DNA of 64,000 nucleotides from Opitutia bacterium. Its GTDB lineage: Bacteria > Verrucomicrobiota > Verrucomicrobiae > Opitutales > UBA953. The notes beneath the pieces are model-generated. The model was not told the origin of the DNA and did no database searches. It was given only the letters and a program-made list of their open reading frames with translations. Shown here piece by piece: positions 17,736 through 28,269 of the stretch; the first letter of the stretch is position 1; each line of letters begins with the position of its first letter. The stretch is from positions 1 through 64,000 of the forward strand of contig SFEJ01000002.1 in assembly GCA_004558035.1 (NCBI GenBank), given 5' to 3'. The translations under genes and the position numbers were made by a program.

Positions 17736-18659
17736 ATGATGACGACCTTCGAAAAAGACGGACACACCTTCCAGCAATGGCGCGTCGGCGCCTCCACGTT
17801 CACGGCGTGCATGACGCGCGGCGCCCGGCTCATGAGCTGGGACGTCGAAGTCGCGGGAACGCGCCGCGGCGTGATCCGCTGGCCCGAAAACGCGGATTTC
17901 TCCAACTACCGCAAGATCCGCGGCGGCAACCCGATTCTGTTCCCGTTCATGGGGCGCAACTACGCCGACGGCAAAAAGTTCTTCTGGAAAAATCCCGGCG
18001 ACGGCGTCGTGCGCCCGATGCCGCAGCACGGATTCGCCGTGGACGGCGCGTTCGAAATCGTCGAGGCGACGGAAAATTCCGTCCGCGCGAAGTTCCTGCC
18101 TTCCGCCGACGCGCGCGAGGGCTATCCGTTCGACTACGAATTTTTCGTCACCTACCGCTTTTCGGAGCTCGCGCTCACCTGCGAATTCGAGCTCGTCAAC
18201 CGCGGCGACGTGCGCGTTCCGTGGTGCGCGGGGCACCATTTCTACTTCACGCTCCCGTGGCACGCGGGGCTGACGCGCAAGGACTACGCGCTGAAGATCG
18301 ACGCGAAGAAATTCTGGCATCACGACGGCGACGGCAGACTCGTCAAGGCGGACGCGCCGAAGGAGCCGATCACGTTCGGCGATCCCGCGATCTGCGACCT
18401 CATCTACACGAAGCTGAAGACGAACCGCGTGGCGTTCGGCCCGAAGAACGGCGAGGAAAACGTCGTCGTGCGCGTCGGCGACAACGAGGCGCCATCGGCG
18501 TGGACGACCGTCGTGACCTGGTCCGAGAGCGAGGACGCGCCGTTCTACTGCGTCGAGCCGTGGATGGGCGCGCCGAACAGCACGGAGCACGGGAACGGCC
18601 TGCACTTCGTGGAACCCGGCGCGAGCGAGGTCTTCAAGGTCTCCGTCGCGCTGGAATGA
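17736..18659 (+). CDS. Aldose-1-epimerase-fold protein (hexose-6-phosphate epimerase-like)
   Basis: 307 residues with a galactose-mutarotase-like fold but not close to GalM. GGNPILFPFMGRNY, MPQHGFA and CAGHHFYFTLPW correspond to the substrate-binding Arg/His regions of YeaD-type D-hexose-6-phosphate mutarotases and related sugar epimerases; CVEPWMGAPN supplies a likely catalytic Glu. The precise sugar is unknown. An alternative start is the second Met. Transcribed in the same direction as purL and hemW, 25 bp upstream of hemW. Confidence 0.8.
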   Translation: MMTTFEKDGHTFQQWRVGASTFTACMTRGARLMSWDVEVAGTRRGVIRWPENADFSNYRKIRGGNPILFPFMGRNYADGKKFFWKNPGDGVVRPMPQHGFAVDGAFEIVEATENSVRAKFLPSADAREGYPFDYEFFVTYRFSELALTCEFELVNRGDVRVPWCAGHHFYFTLPWHAGLTRKDYALKIDAKKFWHHDGDGRLVKADAPKEPITFGDPAICDLIYTKLKTNRVAFGPKNGEENVVVRVGDNEAPSAWTTVVTWSESEDAPFYCVEPWMGAPNSTEHGNGLHFVEPGASEVFKVSVALE

Positions 18660-18684
18660 CGTTCCCGCGCACGGCGCACGACGC

Positions 18685-19857
18685 ATGACGAATCCGCCGC
18701 CGCTCGGGCTCTACGTCCACGTGCCGTTCTGCGGGAACGCCTGCGACTACTGCGCGTTCTACAAGGAAGCGCCGCGCCGCGAGGCGATCGACGCGTGGCT
18801 CGCGGGCGTGGAGCGCGAAATCGGGCTCGCGCCGCTCCCGCGCCCGGCGCGGACGTTCTTCGTCGGCGGCGGCACGCCCGGCGTGCTGACGGCGCGCGAT
18901 TTCGAAAAGCTCGGCGAAACGCTGCTGCGCGCCAACGGCGGGAACGCTCCCGAAGAATGGACGGTGGAGCTCGCGCCGCCGAGCGTCCGCGCGGACAAGC
19001 TGCGCGCGCTGCGTGGGCTCGGCGTGAACCGGATTTCCCTCGGCGTGCAGTCCTTCGACGCGGCGACGCTCGCCCTGCTCGGCAGACGCTGCGCCCCGAA
19101 AAAAATCTTCGAGGCTTACGACGCCGTCCGCGCGGCGGGCTTCGACAACGTGAATTTCGATCTGATCTTCGCCGTTCCCGGCGAGGCGCGTTCCCGCTGG
19201 CGCGCGGATCTGGCGCAGGCGGTCGCGCTCGCGCCCGAGCATCTTTCCGCCTACTGTCTCATGCTCGAAGAGGACGCGCCGCTGCTCGCGCGGCTGAAAA
19301 ATTCGCCCGCCTTCGATCCCGCGGAAAAATCGCCCGAGCGCGAGGCGGAGCTTTATCTCGAAACCTGGGAGACGCTCGCGCGCGCCGGCTACGCGCAGTA
19401 CGAAGTCGCGAACCACGCACGCGCGGGAAAAGCGTGTAAGCACAATCTGAATACGTGGCGCATGGGCGAATGGCTCGGCTACGGCCCCGCCGCGGCGTCG
19501 CAGTGCGGCGGCAGGCGCTTCGCGAATCCCGCGGATCTGTCGCGCTGGCTCGACGCGCTCGCGGACGGCGTTCCCGCGCGGACGGACGTCGTCGAGCTCG
19601 ACACCGCGACGCTCTTCGCCGACGCGCTCGTCTTCGGGCTACGCATGAACGAAGGCGTGAATCCGCCCGCGCTCGCGCGGCGCTTCTTCGGCGACGCGGC
19701 GCGCGTTCCCGCGAAGCTTGCGGCGCTCGCGGAAAACCTGCGCGAGGAAGGCTATCTCGCCGAAAATCTTCCCGCGGGAACGCTCGCGCTGAACGCGCGC
19801 GGTCTGCTCGTCGCGGACGCCGTGGGCGCGGAAGTCCTCGCCGCGCTCGACGATTGA
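18685..19857 (+). CDS. hemW: Heme chaperone HemW-like radical SAM protein
   Basis: 390 residues. Radical-SAM CxxxCxxC motif at C16, C20 and C23 without the extra Cys that distinguishes HemN, followed by FFVGGGTPG and the HemN/HemW stretch VNRISLGVQSFD. The C-terminal part carries HNLNTWRMGEWLGYGPAA (HNxxYW-like) and a winged-helix HemW_C-type domain (LRMNEGVNPPAL..., about 315-385). HemW proteins bind heme and insert it into target enzymes rather than oxidising coproporphyrinogen; the distinction from HemN rests on the cysteine pattern. Confidence 0.88.
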   Translation: MTNPPPLGLYVHVPFCGNACDYCAFYKEAPRREAIDAWLAGVEREIGLAPLPRPARTFFVGGGTPGVLTARDFEKLGETLLRANGGNAPEEWTVELAPPSVRADKLRALRGLGVNRISLGVQSFDAATLALLGRRCAPKKIFEAYDAVRAAGFDNVNFDLIFAVPGEARSRWRADLAQAVALAPEHLSAYCLMLEEDAPLLARLKNSPAFDPAEKSPEREAELYLETWETLARAGYAQYEVANHARAGKACKHNLNTWRMGEWLGYGPAAASQCGGRRFANPADLSRWLDALADGVPARTDVVELDTATLFADALVFGLRMNEGVNPPALARRFFGDAARVPAKLAALAENLREEGYLAENLPAGTLALNARGLLVADAVGAEVLAALDD

Positions 19858-19888
19858 GGCGGAGGGGCTTCGCGCGACGCGCGGGGCG

Positions 19889-21475
19889 TCACTCGGCGGA
19901 ATCCGCTTCGGGAGCGGGCTCCGCCGTCTTTTTGCGGCGCGGGCGTTTCGGTTTCTCCGCGGAAGCGCCTTCCGCGGAGGCGGCGCTTTTGCGCGGCTTG
20001 CGCGCGCGCGGCGACGCGGATTTCCTGCGCGCGGGCGCGGCGTCGGCGGACGCGTTTTCGGCGCTCGCCGAAGCTTCCTGCGCGGGCGCGTTTTCCGCCG
20101 GCGGCGGGACGGGCGTTTCTTCCGCGACGGGCTCCGCGCGCGGCGGCGTCTGTTCTTCGGGAACGGACTCGCGCGGCTCGGGCGCGGGCGCGGCTTTCGG
20201 CTTCTCCGCGGGCGGATTTTCGCGGACGGGCGCCTCCGCGGGCTCGGCTTCCTTCGGCGCTTCCGCGGGCGCGGGCGCGCGATTTTCGTCCGGACGCTCC
20301 GGCGCGGCGGGCGCGTTTTCGGCGCGCGGCGCGGCGTTCCCGCCCTCGGCGAGCTGCGGCGGCTGAATCATCATCGCGCCGTTGCGGTTTTTCTTTTTGC
20401 GGCGGCGACGGCGCTTGCGCCGGATCGGATTGCCGTTTTCGTCGAACTGCTGCGGCGCTTCGCCCTGCCCGTTCGCGTCGGCGGCGGGAGCGTCCTCGCG
20501 CGGCGGGTTCGGCGCGTCCGCGCGCTCGTTCCCGCGGGAACGCCGCTCGCGATTCGCCTTTTCCTTCACGAGATAGCGCAGCTCCGGATCGACGTAATCG
20601 TCGGAAAATTCCTCTGCGTCGAGCACGGCTTCCTCCGCCGCGTCGAGCGCCTTCTGGCCGCGCGGCGGCGCGTATTCGGGGCGCCGATACTTCGGCGTGA
20701 GAATCGGTTCTTCCGCCGGCGGATAATTCTTCGATTCCGGCAGGCGCACGACCTGAAGCGTGCGGATGCGCGGCTCGGCGGAAACGGGAATGTGCGGCGT
20801 CTCGCGCGTCGCCTGCGGGCGCAGCACGATCTGCGTCAGCGCGTTGTTCTCGCGCAGGCGCAGCACGGTCTCGACGGTCTCGGCGACGATGTCGGGCTGG
20901 ACGCGGCTCTGCGGCGCGCGCGAAAACTGCGCCGCCGGATCGGGCGTTCCCGTGTTGTTCTGGAGAAAGATGTGGCAGGTGCGGACGCCCGTGTCGCGCA
21001 GCTCGCCGAAGAGCGTTCCCGCGAAGACCTTCATCGCCGCGTCCACGACGTTGTTGAGCACGTGTCCGTGCGGCGTGACGGTGTTGGGCGAGACGACGAC
21101 GACGCTCCCGCGCGAAGCGACGAGCGAAGGCAGCGCCAGGCGCGCGATGACGAGCGGCGTCGCGACGAGCGCGTTCACGCCGAGCGCGATTTCCTCCGTC
21201 GCCATCGCCTCGAACGCGTCGCACGCGAGATACTGCGTGCAGAAAATCACGCCGGCGACGCCGTGCTCGCGCTCGACGATTTTTTCGGTTTCGGCGGCGA
21301 CGGCCTTGACGTCGGTGACGTCGCACGCGACGGGAATGAATTCATTGAAGGCGAAATCGGCCGCTTCGGGAAACGTTCCCGCGATGCCGTAAACCCGGGC
21401 GCCCATTTCGCACAGCCGGCGCGCGATGCTCTGCGCGGGCTCGGCGTTGGCGCCTGTGATGATGAAAGTGTCCAT
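19889..21475 (-). CDS. Degenerate SDR-fold protein with long basic disordered tail
   Basis: 528 residues from the ATG at 21475. Residues 1-230 have a short-chain dehydrogenase fold, but the cofactor motif is TGANAEPAQSIA (no GxG) and the YxxxK catalytic pair reads DxxxK (D145, K149), with S129 kept. So it may bind a nucleotide but is unlikely to be a normal oxidoreductase. From about 270 it becomes low-complexity: an acidic stretch, a dense Arg/Lys block (about 352-364), then an Ala/Pro/Glu-rich region with more basic clusters to the end. The tail resembles RNA- or membrane-binding tails (RNase E style). Divergent from the NtrC-type gene. Function unknown. Confidence 0.75.
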   Translation of the reverse strand: MDTFIITGANAEPAQSIARRLCEMGARVYGIAGTFPEAADFAFNEFIPVACDVTDVKAVAAETEKIVEREHGVAGVIFCTQYLACDAFEAMATEEIALGVNALVATPLVIARLALPSLVASRGSVVVVSPNTVTPHGHVLNNVVDAAMKVFAGTLFGELRDTGVRTCHIFLQNNTGTPDPAAQFSRAPQSRVQPDIVAETVETVLRLRENNALTQIVLRPQATRETPHIPVSAEPRIRTLQVVRLPESKNYPPAEEPILTPKYRRPEYAPPRGQKALDAAEEAVLDAEEFSDDYVDPELRYLVKEKANRERRSRGNERADAPNPPREDAPAADANGQGEAPQQFDENGNPIRRKRRRRRKKKNRNGAMMIQPPQLAEGGNAAPRAENAPAAPERPDENRAPAPAEAPKEAEPAEAPVRENPPAEKPKAAPAPEPRESVPEEQTPPRAEPVAEETPVPPPAENAPAQEASASAENASADAAPARRKSASPRARKPRKSAASAEGASAEKPKRPRRKKTAEPAPEADSAE

Positions 21476-21622
21476 AAAAAAGAAGTCGTCGATTTTCGCA
21501 GTTCCCGCGCCCGAACGCGAGCAAAACCGCGTCCCCGCGCGTTTCGCGGATCGGCGGCCTTGAAAATTTCTCCGCATTTTAGGCTCGCGCGGTGCGCGAA
21601 TATAAGGAAAATCTGTCTCACT

Positions 21623-23188
<1,566 letters not shown>

Positions 23189-23195
23189 AGACGCC

Positions 23196-24116
23196 ATGAA
23201 AAAACGTATCCGTCAGACGACTACGCTCGCTCTCGCGCTCGCGGGAACGCTCTTCGCGGGAGCCCTCCGCGCCGAAACGCTCCGCTACGCCGGTTCCGAT
23301 TTCCTCGCCGGAAAAACGGAGGCCGAACTCGCGGCGGAAGTGCGGAAGAACGCCCCGGGAACGGAGCTCCGCGGCGAGCTCATCGGCAGCATGACCGCGC
23401 TCGACGAGCTCCGCGCGGGCAAGATCGACTTCGCCCTGCTCCTGCTGAAGAATCCGGCCGAAATTCCCGAAATCAAATCCGGAAAATGGCGCGCGCGGAC
23501 CGTCGCCTATCACGTTTCCTACATCGTCGCGCCGCAGTCCAATCCCGTCGAGGAGCTCTCGCTCTTTCAGCTCCGCGGCATCTTCGCGGACTTCGCGGAA
23601 AAGCCGCTCGCCTCCTGGAGCGAAGTGCCCGGAGCCGGCTCGTTCTCCGCGAAGATCGACCGCGTCGTCAGCACGCAGAACGACAATTTCGCGCTCGCGA
23701 CGTTCCAGAGCCTCGTCTTCCCGCGCACGCGCTTCAACGCCGCGCTGCGCAAGACGAAGACCGACGAGGACGCCCTGCGCGCCGTCTCCAATTCCGGAGG
23801 CGCGATTGCGCTCGTCTCCGCGCCGCCGACGGGCCGCCCCGACCTGAAGACGCTCGCCGTCTCCCCCGCGGACGCCGCGGGAAAATCCGCCACGGCCTAC
23901 CGTCCCATTCCGTCGAACATCTACAACCGGGACTATCCGCTCTCGATCCAGTTCTTCGTCGTCTATCCGGCGGAAAACGCCGGGAAAGTCGCTCCCGTGC
24001 TGGAAACGGCGTTCTCCGACGCCTTCGCCGAAAGCCTCGAAAAATCGAGCCTGATGCCCGTTCCGAAAAATATTCGAAAAATGTTCAAAAAAAATGTTGA
24101 CGGAAACGGGAAATAA
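23196..24116 (+). CDS. Periplasmic phosphate-binding-like (PstS/PBP-like) protein
   Basis: 306 residues. A signal peptide with cleavage after AGALRA (about residue 26) exports it to the periplasm. The mature part looks like a PBP-like_2 substrate-binding fold of the PstS type: LRYAGSDFL at the start, GKIDFALLL and LFQLRGIFAD (as in PstS-like adaptor proteins), and NYNRDYPLSIQFF-like C-terminal region. No ABC permease or ATPase is adjacent, so it may be a sensor/adaptor protein rather than a transporter component. It starts 8 bp after the NtrC-type gene, which suggests it senses the signal for that regulator or is its regulated partner. Confidence 0.75.
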   Translation: MKKRIRQTTTLALALAGTLFAGALRAETLRYAGSDFLAGKTEAELAAEVRKNAPGTELRGELIGSMTALDELRAGKIDFALLLLKNPAEIPEIKSGKWRARTVAYHVSYIVAPQSNPVEELSLFQLRGIFADFAEKPLASWSEVPGAGSFSAKIDRVVSTQNDNFALATFQSLVFPRTRFNAALRKTKTDEDALRAVSNSGGAIALVSAPPTGRPDLKTLAVSPADAAGKSATAYRPIPSNIYNRDYPLSIQFFVVYPAENAGKVAPVLETAFSDAFAESLEKSSLMPVPKNIRKMFKKNVDGNGK

Positions 24117-24123
24117 GTATTTC
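24097..24123 (+). promoter_or_regulatory. Possible promoter for tRNA-Gly
   Basis: TTGACG (24097-24102) followed after 15 bp by TATTTC (24118-24123), about 37 bp before the tRNA. The -35 match is good, the -10 and spacing are poor, and the box overlaps the 3' end of the upstream gene. The following stretch to 24160 is strongly AT-rich. Confidence 0.3.
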
Positions 24124-24160
24124 ATCTGTGTTCATAATTTAAATCATTTGATTTGAATTT

Positions 24161-24236
24161 GCGGGCGTAGCTCAATTGGTAGAGTACCACCTTGCCAAGG
24201 TGGATGTTGGCAGTTCGAACCTGCTCGCCCGCTCCA
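24161..24236 (+). tRNA. tRNA-Gly(GCC)
   Basis: Cloverleaf complete: acceptor GCGGGCG (24161-24167) pairs with CGCCCGC (24226-24232), discriminator T, encoded CCA (24234-24236). Anticodon arm CCACC-TTGCCAA-GGTGG gives anticodon GCC. T arm carries GTTCGAA. Reads GGC/GGU glycine codons, the dominant Gly codons here. Confidence 0.97.
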
Positions 24237-24242
24237 CTTTCA

Positions 24243-24271
24243 AAAACCTCTTCCTCGCGAAGAGGTTTTTT
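24243..24271 (+). terminator. Rho-independent terminator of tRNA-Gly
   Basis: AAAACCTCTT (24243-24252) pairs with AAGAGGTTTT across a CCTCGCG loop and runs into a T6 tract. Begins 7 bp after the tRNA CCA. Confidence 0.85.
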
Positions 24272-24309
24272 CTTGCTCTCGTTTTCCGCCTCGCCGAAGC
24301 TTGCGCGCG

Positions 24310-25167
24310 ATGTCCGAGATTTTCCGATTTTCCGGCGCCGCGATGGCGACCCGCTGGCAGATCCGCCTCTGCGGCGACGGCGAGGCGGAAGCCGCGCGCG
24401 CGACGGACGAAGCCTTCGCGCGCCTCGCCGAGCTCGAAAATCTCCTCAGCCGCTTCGTCGCCTCGAGCGACGTCTCCCGCGTCAACGCGCTGCGCCGCGG
24501 CGAAAAATGCCGCCTCCGCGCGGAGACGCGCGACTGCCTCGCCGTCGCTCAGCGCATCGCGCGCGAGACCGGACGCGCCTTCGACCCGACCGCGGGAACG
24601 CTCGTCGATTTCTGGAAAAGCCGCGCGCGGGAACGCGCCGCCTGCGCGGGCGGATTCTGCGAGGAAATGCCCGCCTGGCGCGAGGCCTTCGAGAATTTCC
24701 GCTTCGGCACGCTCGCGCTGCGCGAGGACGGCGAAATCGAGTGCGTCGAACCGGGCGCGAAGCTCGATCTCGGCGGCGTCGGCAAGGGATTCGCGCTCGA
24801 CGCGCTCGCGGAGACGCTTCGGCTGTGGGGTTTCTCCCGCGCCCTGCTCGCCGCGGGCGGCTCGACGATTCTCGCGCTCGACGCGCCCGAAGGCGCCGAG
24901 GGCTGGAAGATCGGCCTGGGCGACGCGCGCGCGGGAGAGACGCTCGCGCTCGCGAACGCCGCGCTTTCAAGCTCGGGAACGCAGTTTCAGCCCGCGCATC
25001 TCGTCGATCCGCGCACGGGGCTGCTCGCCGCGCCGCGCCGCGGGAACGTCCGCGTCGTCGCGCCGACCGCGGCGGAAGCGGACGCGCTTTCCACCGCGTT
25101 CTGCGTGATGAGCGACGCCGAGCGCGCCGCCTTCCTCGCCGCTCATCCCGAAATCGCCTCGAAGTGA
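24310..25167 (+). CDS. apbE: FAD:protein FMN transferase
   Basis: Covalently attaches FMN to Thr/Ser of target flavoproteins (for example NqrB/C, RnfD/G subunits). 285 residues from the ATG at 24310; a TTG at 24301 is an alternative start. ApbE hallmarks: AAMATRWQI near the N-terminus, KLDLGGVGKGFALD, LLAAGGSTI, HLVDPRTG and the C-terminal metal-site region EADALSTAF. No lipobox or signal peptide is apparent, unlike periplasmic ApbE, so its location is uncertain. Converges with hrpB. Confidence 0.92.
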   Translation: MSEIFRFSGAAMATRWQIRLCGDGEAEAARATDEAFARLAELENLLSRFVASSDVSRVNALRRGEKCRLRAETRDCLAVAQRIARETGRAFDPTAGTLVDFWKSRARERAACAGGFCEEMPAWREAFENFRFGTLALREDGEIECVEPGAKLDLGGVGKGFALDALAETLRLWGFSRALLAAGGSTILALDAPEGAEGWKIGLGDARAGETLALANAALSSSGTQFQPAHLVDPRTGLLAAPRRGNVRVVAPTAAEADALSTAFCVMSDAERAAFLAAHPEIASK

Positions 25168-25222
25168 CTCCGAAACGTCGTCGGAATCCGCATACGATTT
25201 TTGCGCGGAGGACGTTTTCCCC

Positions 25223-27847
25223 TCAGCGCCATTCGTGCTTCGGGTAGCGGCCCTTCAGTTCCTTTTTGACGTGCTCGTAGGAGGTTTTCCAGAACGCGTC
25301 GAGATCCGTCGTGCGCTGGAACGTGCGCCGCGCGGGCGACTGCACCTCGACGACGAGCGGCACGCGCCCGCCGCAGATCCGCAGCGCCCTGCCGGGGCAG
25401 TCGTAAAGCTCCTGCACCGTCGCGCCGACGACCGCCTCGCAGTCCTCCGTGTAGACGATCTTCGCGGGATGGCGCCGGCGCGGAATCGTCACCGAGTCCG
25501 GCAGCAGCGCGTTCATCGCCGCCTCCTGTTCCCGCGAAAGCCAGCCGCTCAGCGTCCTGCGCACGGGCTTTTCGCGGATGTCGCGGTAGGACGTCGCGCC
25601 GAGGCAGATTTCCTCGACGAGCATGCGCCGCCCTTCGTCGTCGATCGGCGCGATGCCGAGCTCCGGACAATGCTTCGCGGCGAAATTCACCTTGCGGATC
25701 CACGCCTCGACCTGCGAATCCCATTTTTCGAGTTCGAGCCGCCCGGCGAGCACTTCCTCCGCGAGCAGGCGCGAGGCGGCGTCGCTCGGCGCGTCGGGCA
25801 GTTCCCGCGAGCTCAGCACGAGCCCGCGGAACACGCGTTCCCGCCGCGTGACGACGCGCCGCTGTCCGGCGTCGTAGCGCACGTCGTCGCGCTCCTCGAA
25901 ATCGTCGGGAAAATATTCTTCGAGCCACGCGGGCTCGACCGCCGTCGCCATGGAAAGAAAGACCGTCACTTCGCCGCGCGTCTGGATTTCCTCGACCTCG
26001 GCGGCGACGAAGAGTTCCGCGCGCCGCGCCGCACTCCCGCGACGCAGTTCGCCCGCACGCCCGTGCACGAGGCGGCAGCGCAGCGTTCCCGCGTCCGTGC
26101 GCCGCGCGAGCTGCGAGACGAAGCCGAGCAGCAGGCAGCGCCGCACCGCCTCGTGCACGTCGGCGGGAGCGGCGACGGCGGGCGGCGTCTTTTCCGCGCC
26201 GCGTTCCCGCGCGAAGACGCCTTCGGCGATCTTCACGAACTGCGCGGCGAGCCTGTCCGCCTGGCGCGCCGCCGCCGCGTGAATGCCCCAGCGCCGGCAG
26301 AATTCGAAATCGAAATCCTTTTTCCGCGCCATGCCGATCAGCGTCAGCCGCGGGAAAAAATCGGAATCGCTCTCGCCGAGCAGTTCCTCGCGCTCCTCGT
26401 CGCGGCGGCGTTCTGCGAGGTCGAGCATGACGTCGCGCCCCTGCGCCATGGCGGCGACGAACGCGATCTGCGTCAGGCAGCCGAGCGGGCGGGCGGCGAG
26501 CATCATGCGCGCGTAGCGCGGGTGCAGCGGAAAGCGCGCCATCGCCGCGCCGAGCGGCGTGAGCGTTCCCGCGGCGTCAAGCGCGCCGAGGTCGCGCAGC
26601 AGTTCGAGCGATTTTTCCAGCGCGCGCGCGTCCGGCTTCTCGAACCACGGGAACGTATCCAAATCTTCGATACCGCCCGCCTTGAGCTGCAGAATCGTCT
26701 CCGAGAGCTCGACGCGGCGGATTTCGGGAACGTCGCGCGGGGCGCGGTTTTCCTGTTCGCCGCGCGTCCACAGGCGCACGCAGCGCCCGGGCGCCGTGCG
26801 GCCCGCGCGGCCCGCGCGCTGATCGGCGGAGCTGCGCGAGACGTTCTCGATCAGCAGCATGTCGATCCCGCGGTGCGGATCGTAGCGCGCGACGCGCGCC
26901 AGCCCGGAATCGATCACGACGCGCACGCCGGGAATCGTCAGCGAAGTCTCGGCGACGTTCGTCGAGACGACGACCTTGCGCGTTCCCGCGGGCGCGGGAG
27001 CGACGGCGCGGTCCTGCGCCTCGGCGGAAAGCTCGCCGTAGAGCGGGAGCACGGCGCACTCGCGCCCTTCCGGCGTCGCCGCGATCGCCGCGATCGTCTT
27101 CGTGATTTCGTAGGCGCCGGGCATGAAGACGAGAAAATCGCCCTCGGGCTCCTCGCGGTACGCCTTGCGGAACGCGGCGGCGGCGTGGTCCCACACCGCG
27201 CGGCGCGGCGCGAATCCGTCGCGCCTCAGCGTTCCCGCGGACGCGGCGGGCGCGGCGGAATATTCGATTTCGATCGGGAAAAGCCGCCCGCCCGCCGTCA
27301 GCGTCTCGCAGGGCGCGAGCCACTGCGCGAGCGCGTCCGTGTCGAGCGTCGCCGACATAACGACGACGAGCAGGTCCGGCCGCGTCGTGCGCTGCAGCCG
27401 CGCGGCGAGCGCGAGCGTGACGTCGGAATAAAGATGCCGTTCGTGAAATTCGTCGAAGACGATCGCGCCGATCTTTTCCGCCTCGGCGCCGTTCCCGCCG
27501 AGCAGCTGACGCATCAGCAGCCCTTCGGTCACGAACTTGATGCGCGTATCCGCGGATTCGATACGGTTGAAGCGGATCTGGTAGCCGACTTCGCCGCCGA
27601 GCGCCTGCCCGCGTTCCCGCGCGATGCGCGCCGCGAGCATGCGCGTCGGCAGGCGCCGCGGCTGCAGCACGACGATCTGCTTTCCCGCGGGCACGAGCCC
27701 GTCGTCGAGCAGCATCTGCGGAATCTGCGTCGATTTTCCCGAGCCCGTCGGCGCCTGCAGCACGATGCGGCGGGAACGCGCGCACGCCTCCCGCAGGCGT
27801 TCCCGCAGTTCGAAGATCGGCAGCGCCGGGCGTGCTTCGTTAGCCAT
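25223..27847 (-). CDS. hrpB: ATP-dependent DEAH-type helicase HrpB
   Basis: 874 residues. Walker A QAPTGSGKST (31-40), the DEAH-like box FDEFHERH with DEFH at 132-135, SATLDTD (motif III), the C-terminal helicase region with DQRAGRAGRTAPG, and the HrpB-specific C-terminal domain (SREQEAAMNALLPDSV and the KYPxHEWR-like end RYPKHEWR). A 3'-5' RNA helicase-like ATPase, cytoplasmic, exact role unknown. It lies 16 bp downstream of crcB, suggesting an argC-kdsB-crcB-hrpB transcript. Confidence 0.95.
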   Translation of the reverse strand: MANEARPALPIFELRERLREACARSRRIVLQAPTGSGKSTQIPQMLLDDGLVPAGKQIVVLQPRRLPTRMLAARIARERGQALGGEVGYQIRFNRIESADTRIKFVTEGLLMRQLLGGNGAEAEKIGAIVFDEFHERHLYSDVTLALAARLQRTTRPDLLVVVMSATLDTDALAQWLAPCETLTAGGRLFPIEIEYSAAPAASAGTLRRDGFAPRRAVWDHAAAAFRKAYREEPEGDFLVFMPGAYEITKTIAAIAATPEGRECAVLPLYGELSAEAQDRAVAPAPAGTRKVVVSTNVAETSLTIPGVRVVIDSGLARVARYDPHRGIDMLLIENVSRSSADQRAGRAGRTAPGRCVRLWTRGEQENRAPRDVPEIRRVELSETILQLKAGGIEDLDTFPWFEKPDARALEKSLELLRDLGALDAAGTLTPLGAAMARFPLHPRYARMMLAARPLGCLTQIAFVAAMAQGRDVMLDLAERRRDEEREELLGESDSDFFPRLTLIGMARKKDFDFEFCRRWGIHAAAARQADRLAAQFVKIAEGVFARERGAEKTPPAVAAPADVHEAVRRCLLLGFVSQLARRTDAGTLRCRLVHGRAGELRRGSAARRAELFVAAEVEEIQTRGEVTVFLSMATAVEPAWLEEYFPDDFEERDDVRYDAGQRRVVTRRERVFRGLVLSSRELPDAPSDAASRLLAEEVLAGRLELEKWDSQVEAWIRKVNFAAKHCPELGIAPIDDEGRRMLVEEICLGATSYRDIREKPVRRTLSGWLSREQEAAMNALLPDSVTIPRRRHPAKIVYTEDCEAVVGATVQELYDCPGRALRICGGRVPLVVEVQSPARRTFQRTTDLDAFWKTSYEHVKKELKGRYPKHEWR

Positions 27848-27863
27848 TTTCTTCCCCGAAAAA

Positions 27864-28241
27864 TCAGACCGCGCGCGCGAGCCAGTGCCCGCCCCAGGCG
27901 GCGGCGAGCCCGCACGCGAGACTCAGCCCGGCGTAGAGCGCCGCGAGCAGAAAAGCGCGCCCTTGCAGCAAGTGCAGATTTTCGTTCGCGAAGGTCGAAA
28001 ACGTCGTGAAGCCGCCGCAGAAGCCGACCGTCAGAAAAAGCCGCAGAGCCGGATCGGCGACGCCGTCGCGCTCGAAGACGCCGCTCAGCGCGCCGATGAG
28101 AAAGCAGCCCGCGACGTTCGCGACGAACGTGCCCAGCGGGAACGCCGCCGCCGGCAGCCACGCGTGGACCGCGCGCGCCGTCGCGTAGCGGGCGACGCCG
28201 CCGAGAAAGCTGCCCAGCCCGACGAAGATCCAGAGCTTCAT
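27864..28241 (-). CDS. crcB: Fluoride channel CrcB/Fluc
   Basis: Dual-topology dimeric F- exporter of the inner membrane. 125 residues with four membrane helices. Signature GGFTTFSTFANE (pore Phe/Thr/Ser residues) at about 85-96 and NVAGCFLIG in helix 2 are diagnostic. Sits between kdsB and hrpB; the 28-bp gap upstream is too short for a fluoride riboswitch, so it is probably expressed constitutively in the operon. A single crcB copy is seen, consistent with the homodimeric type. Confidence 0.95.
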   Translation of the reverse strand: MKLWIFVGLGSFLGGVARYATARAVHAWLPAAAFPLGTFVANVAGCFLIGALSGVFERDGVADPALRLFLTVGFCGGFTTFSTFANENLHLLQGRAFLLAALYAGLSLACGLAAAWGGHWLARAV

Positions 28242-28269
28242 TTTTCGGAGAAACGGCGTTTCCGCCGGA

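Noticed and set aside
28242..28269. Fluoride riboswitch upstream of crcB
   Set aside because: Only 28 bp separate crcB from kdsB and no riboswitch-like fold is seen.
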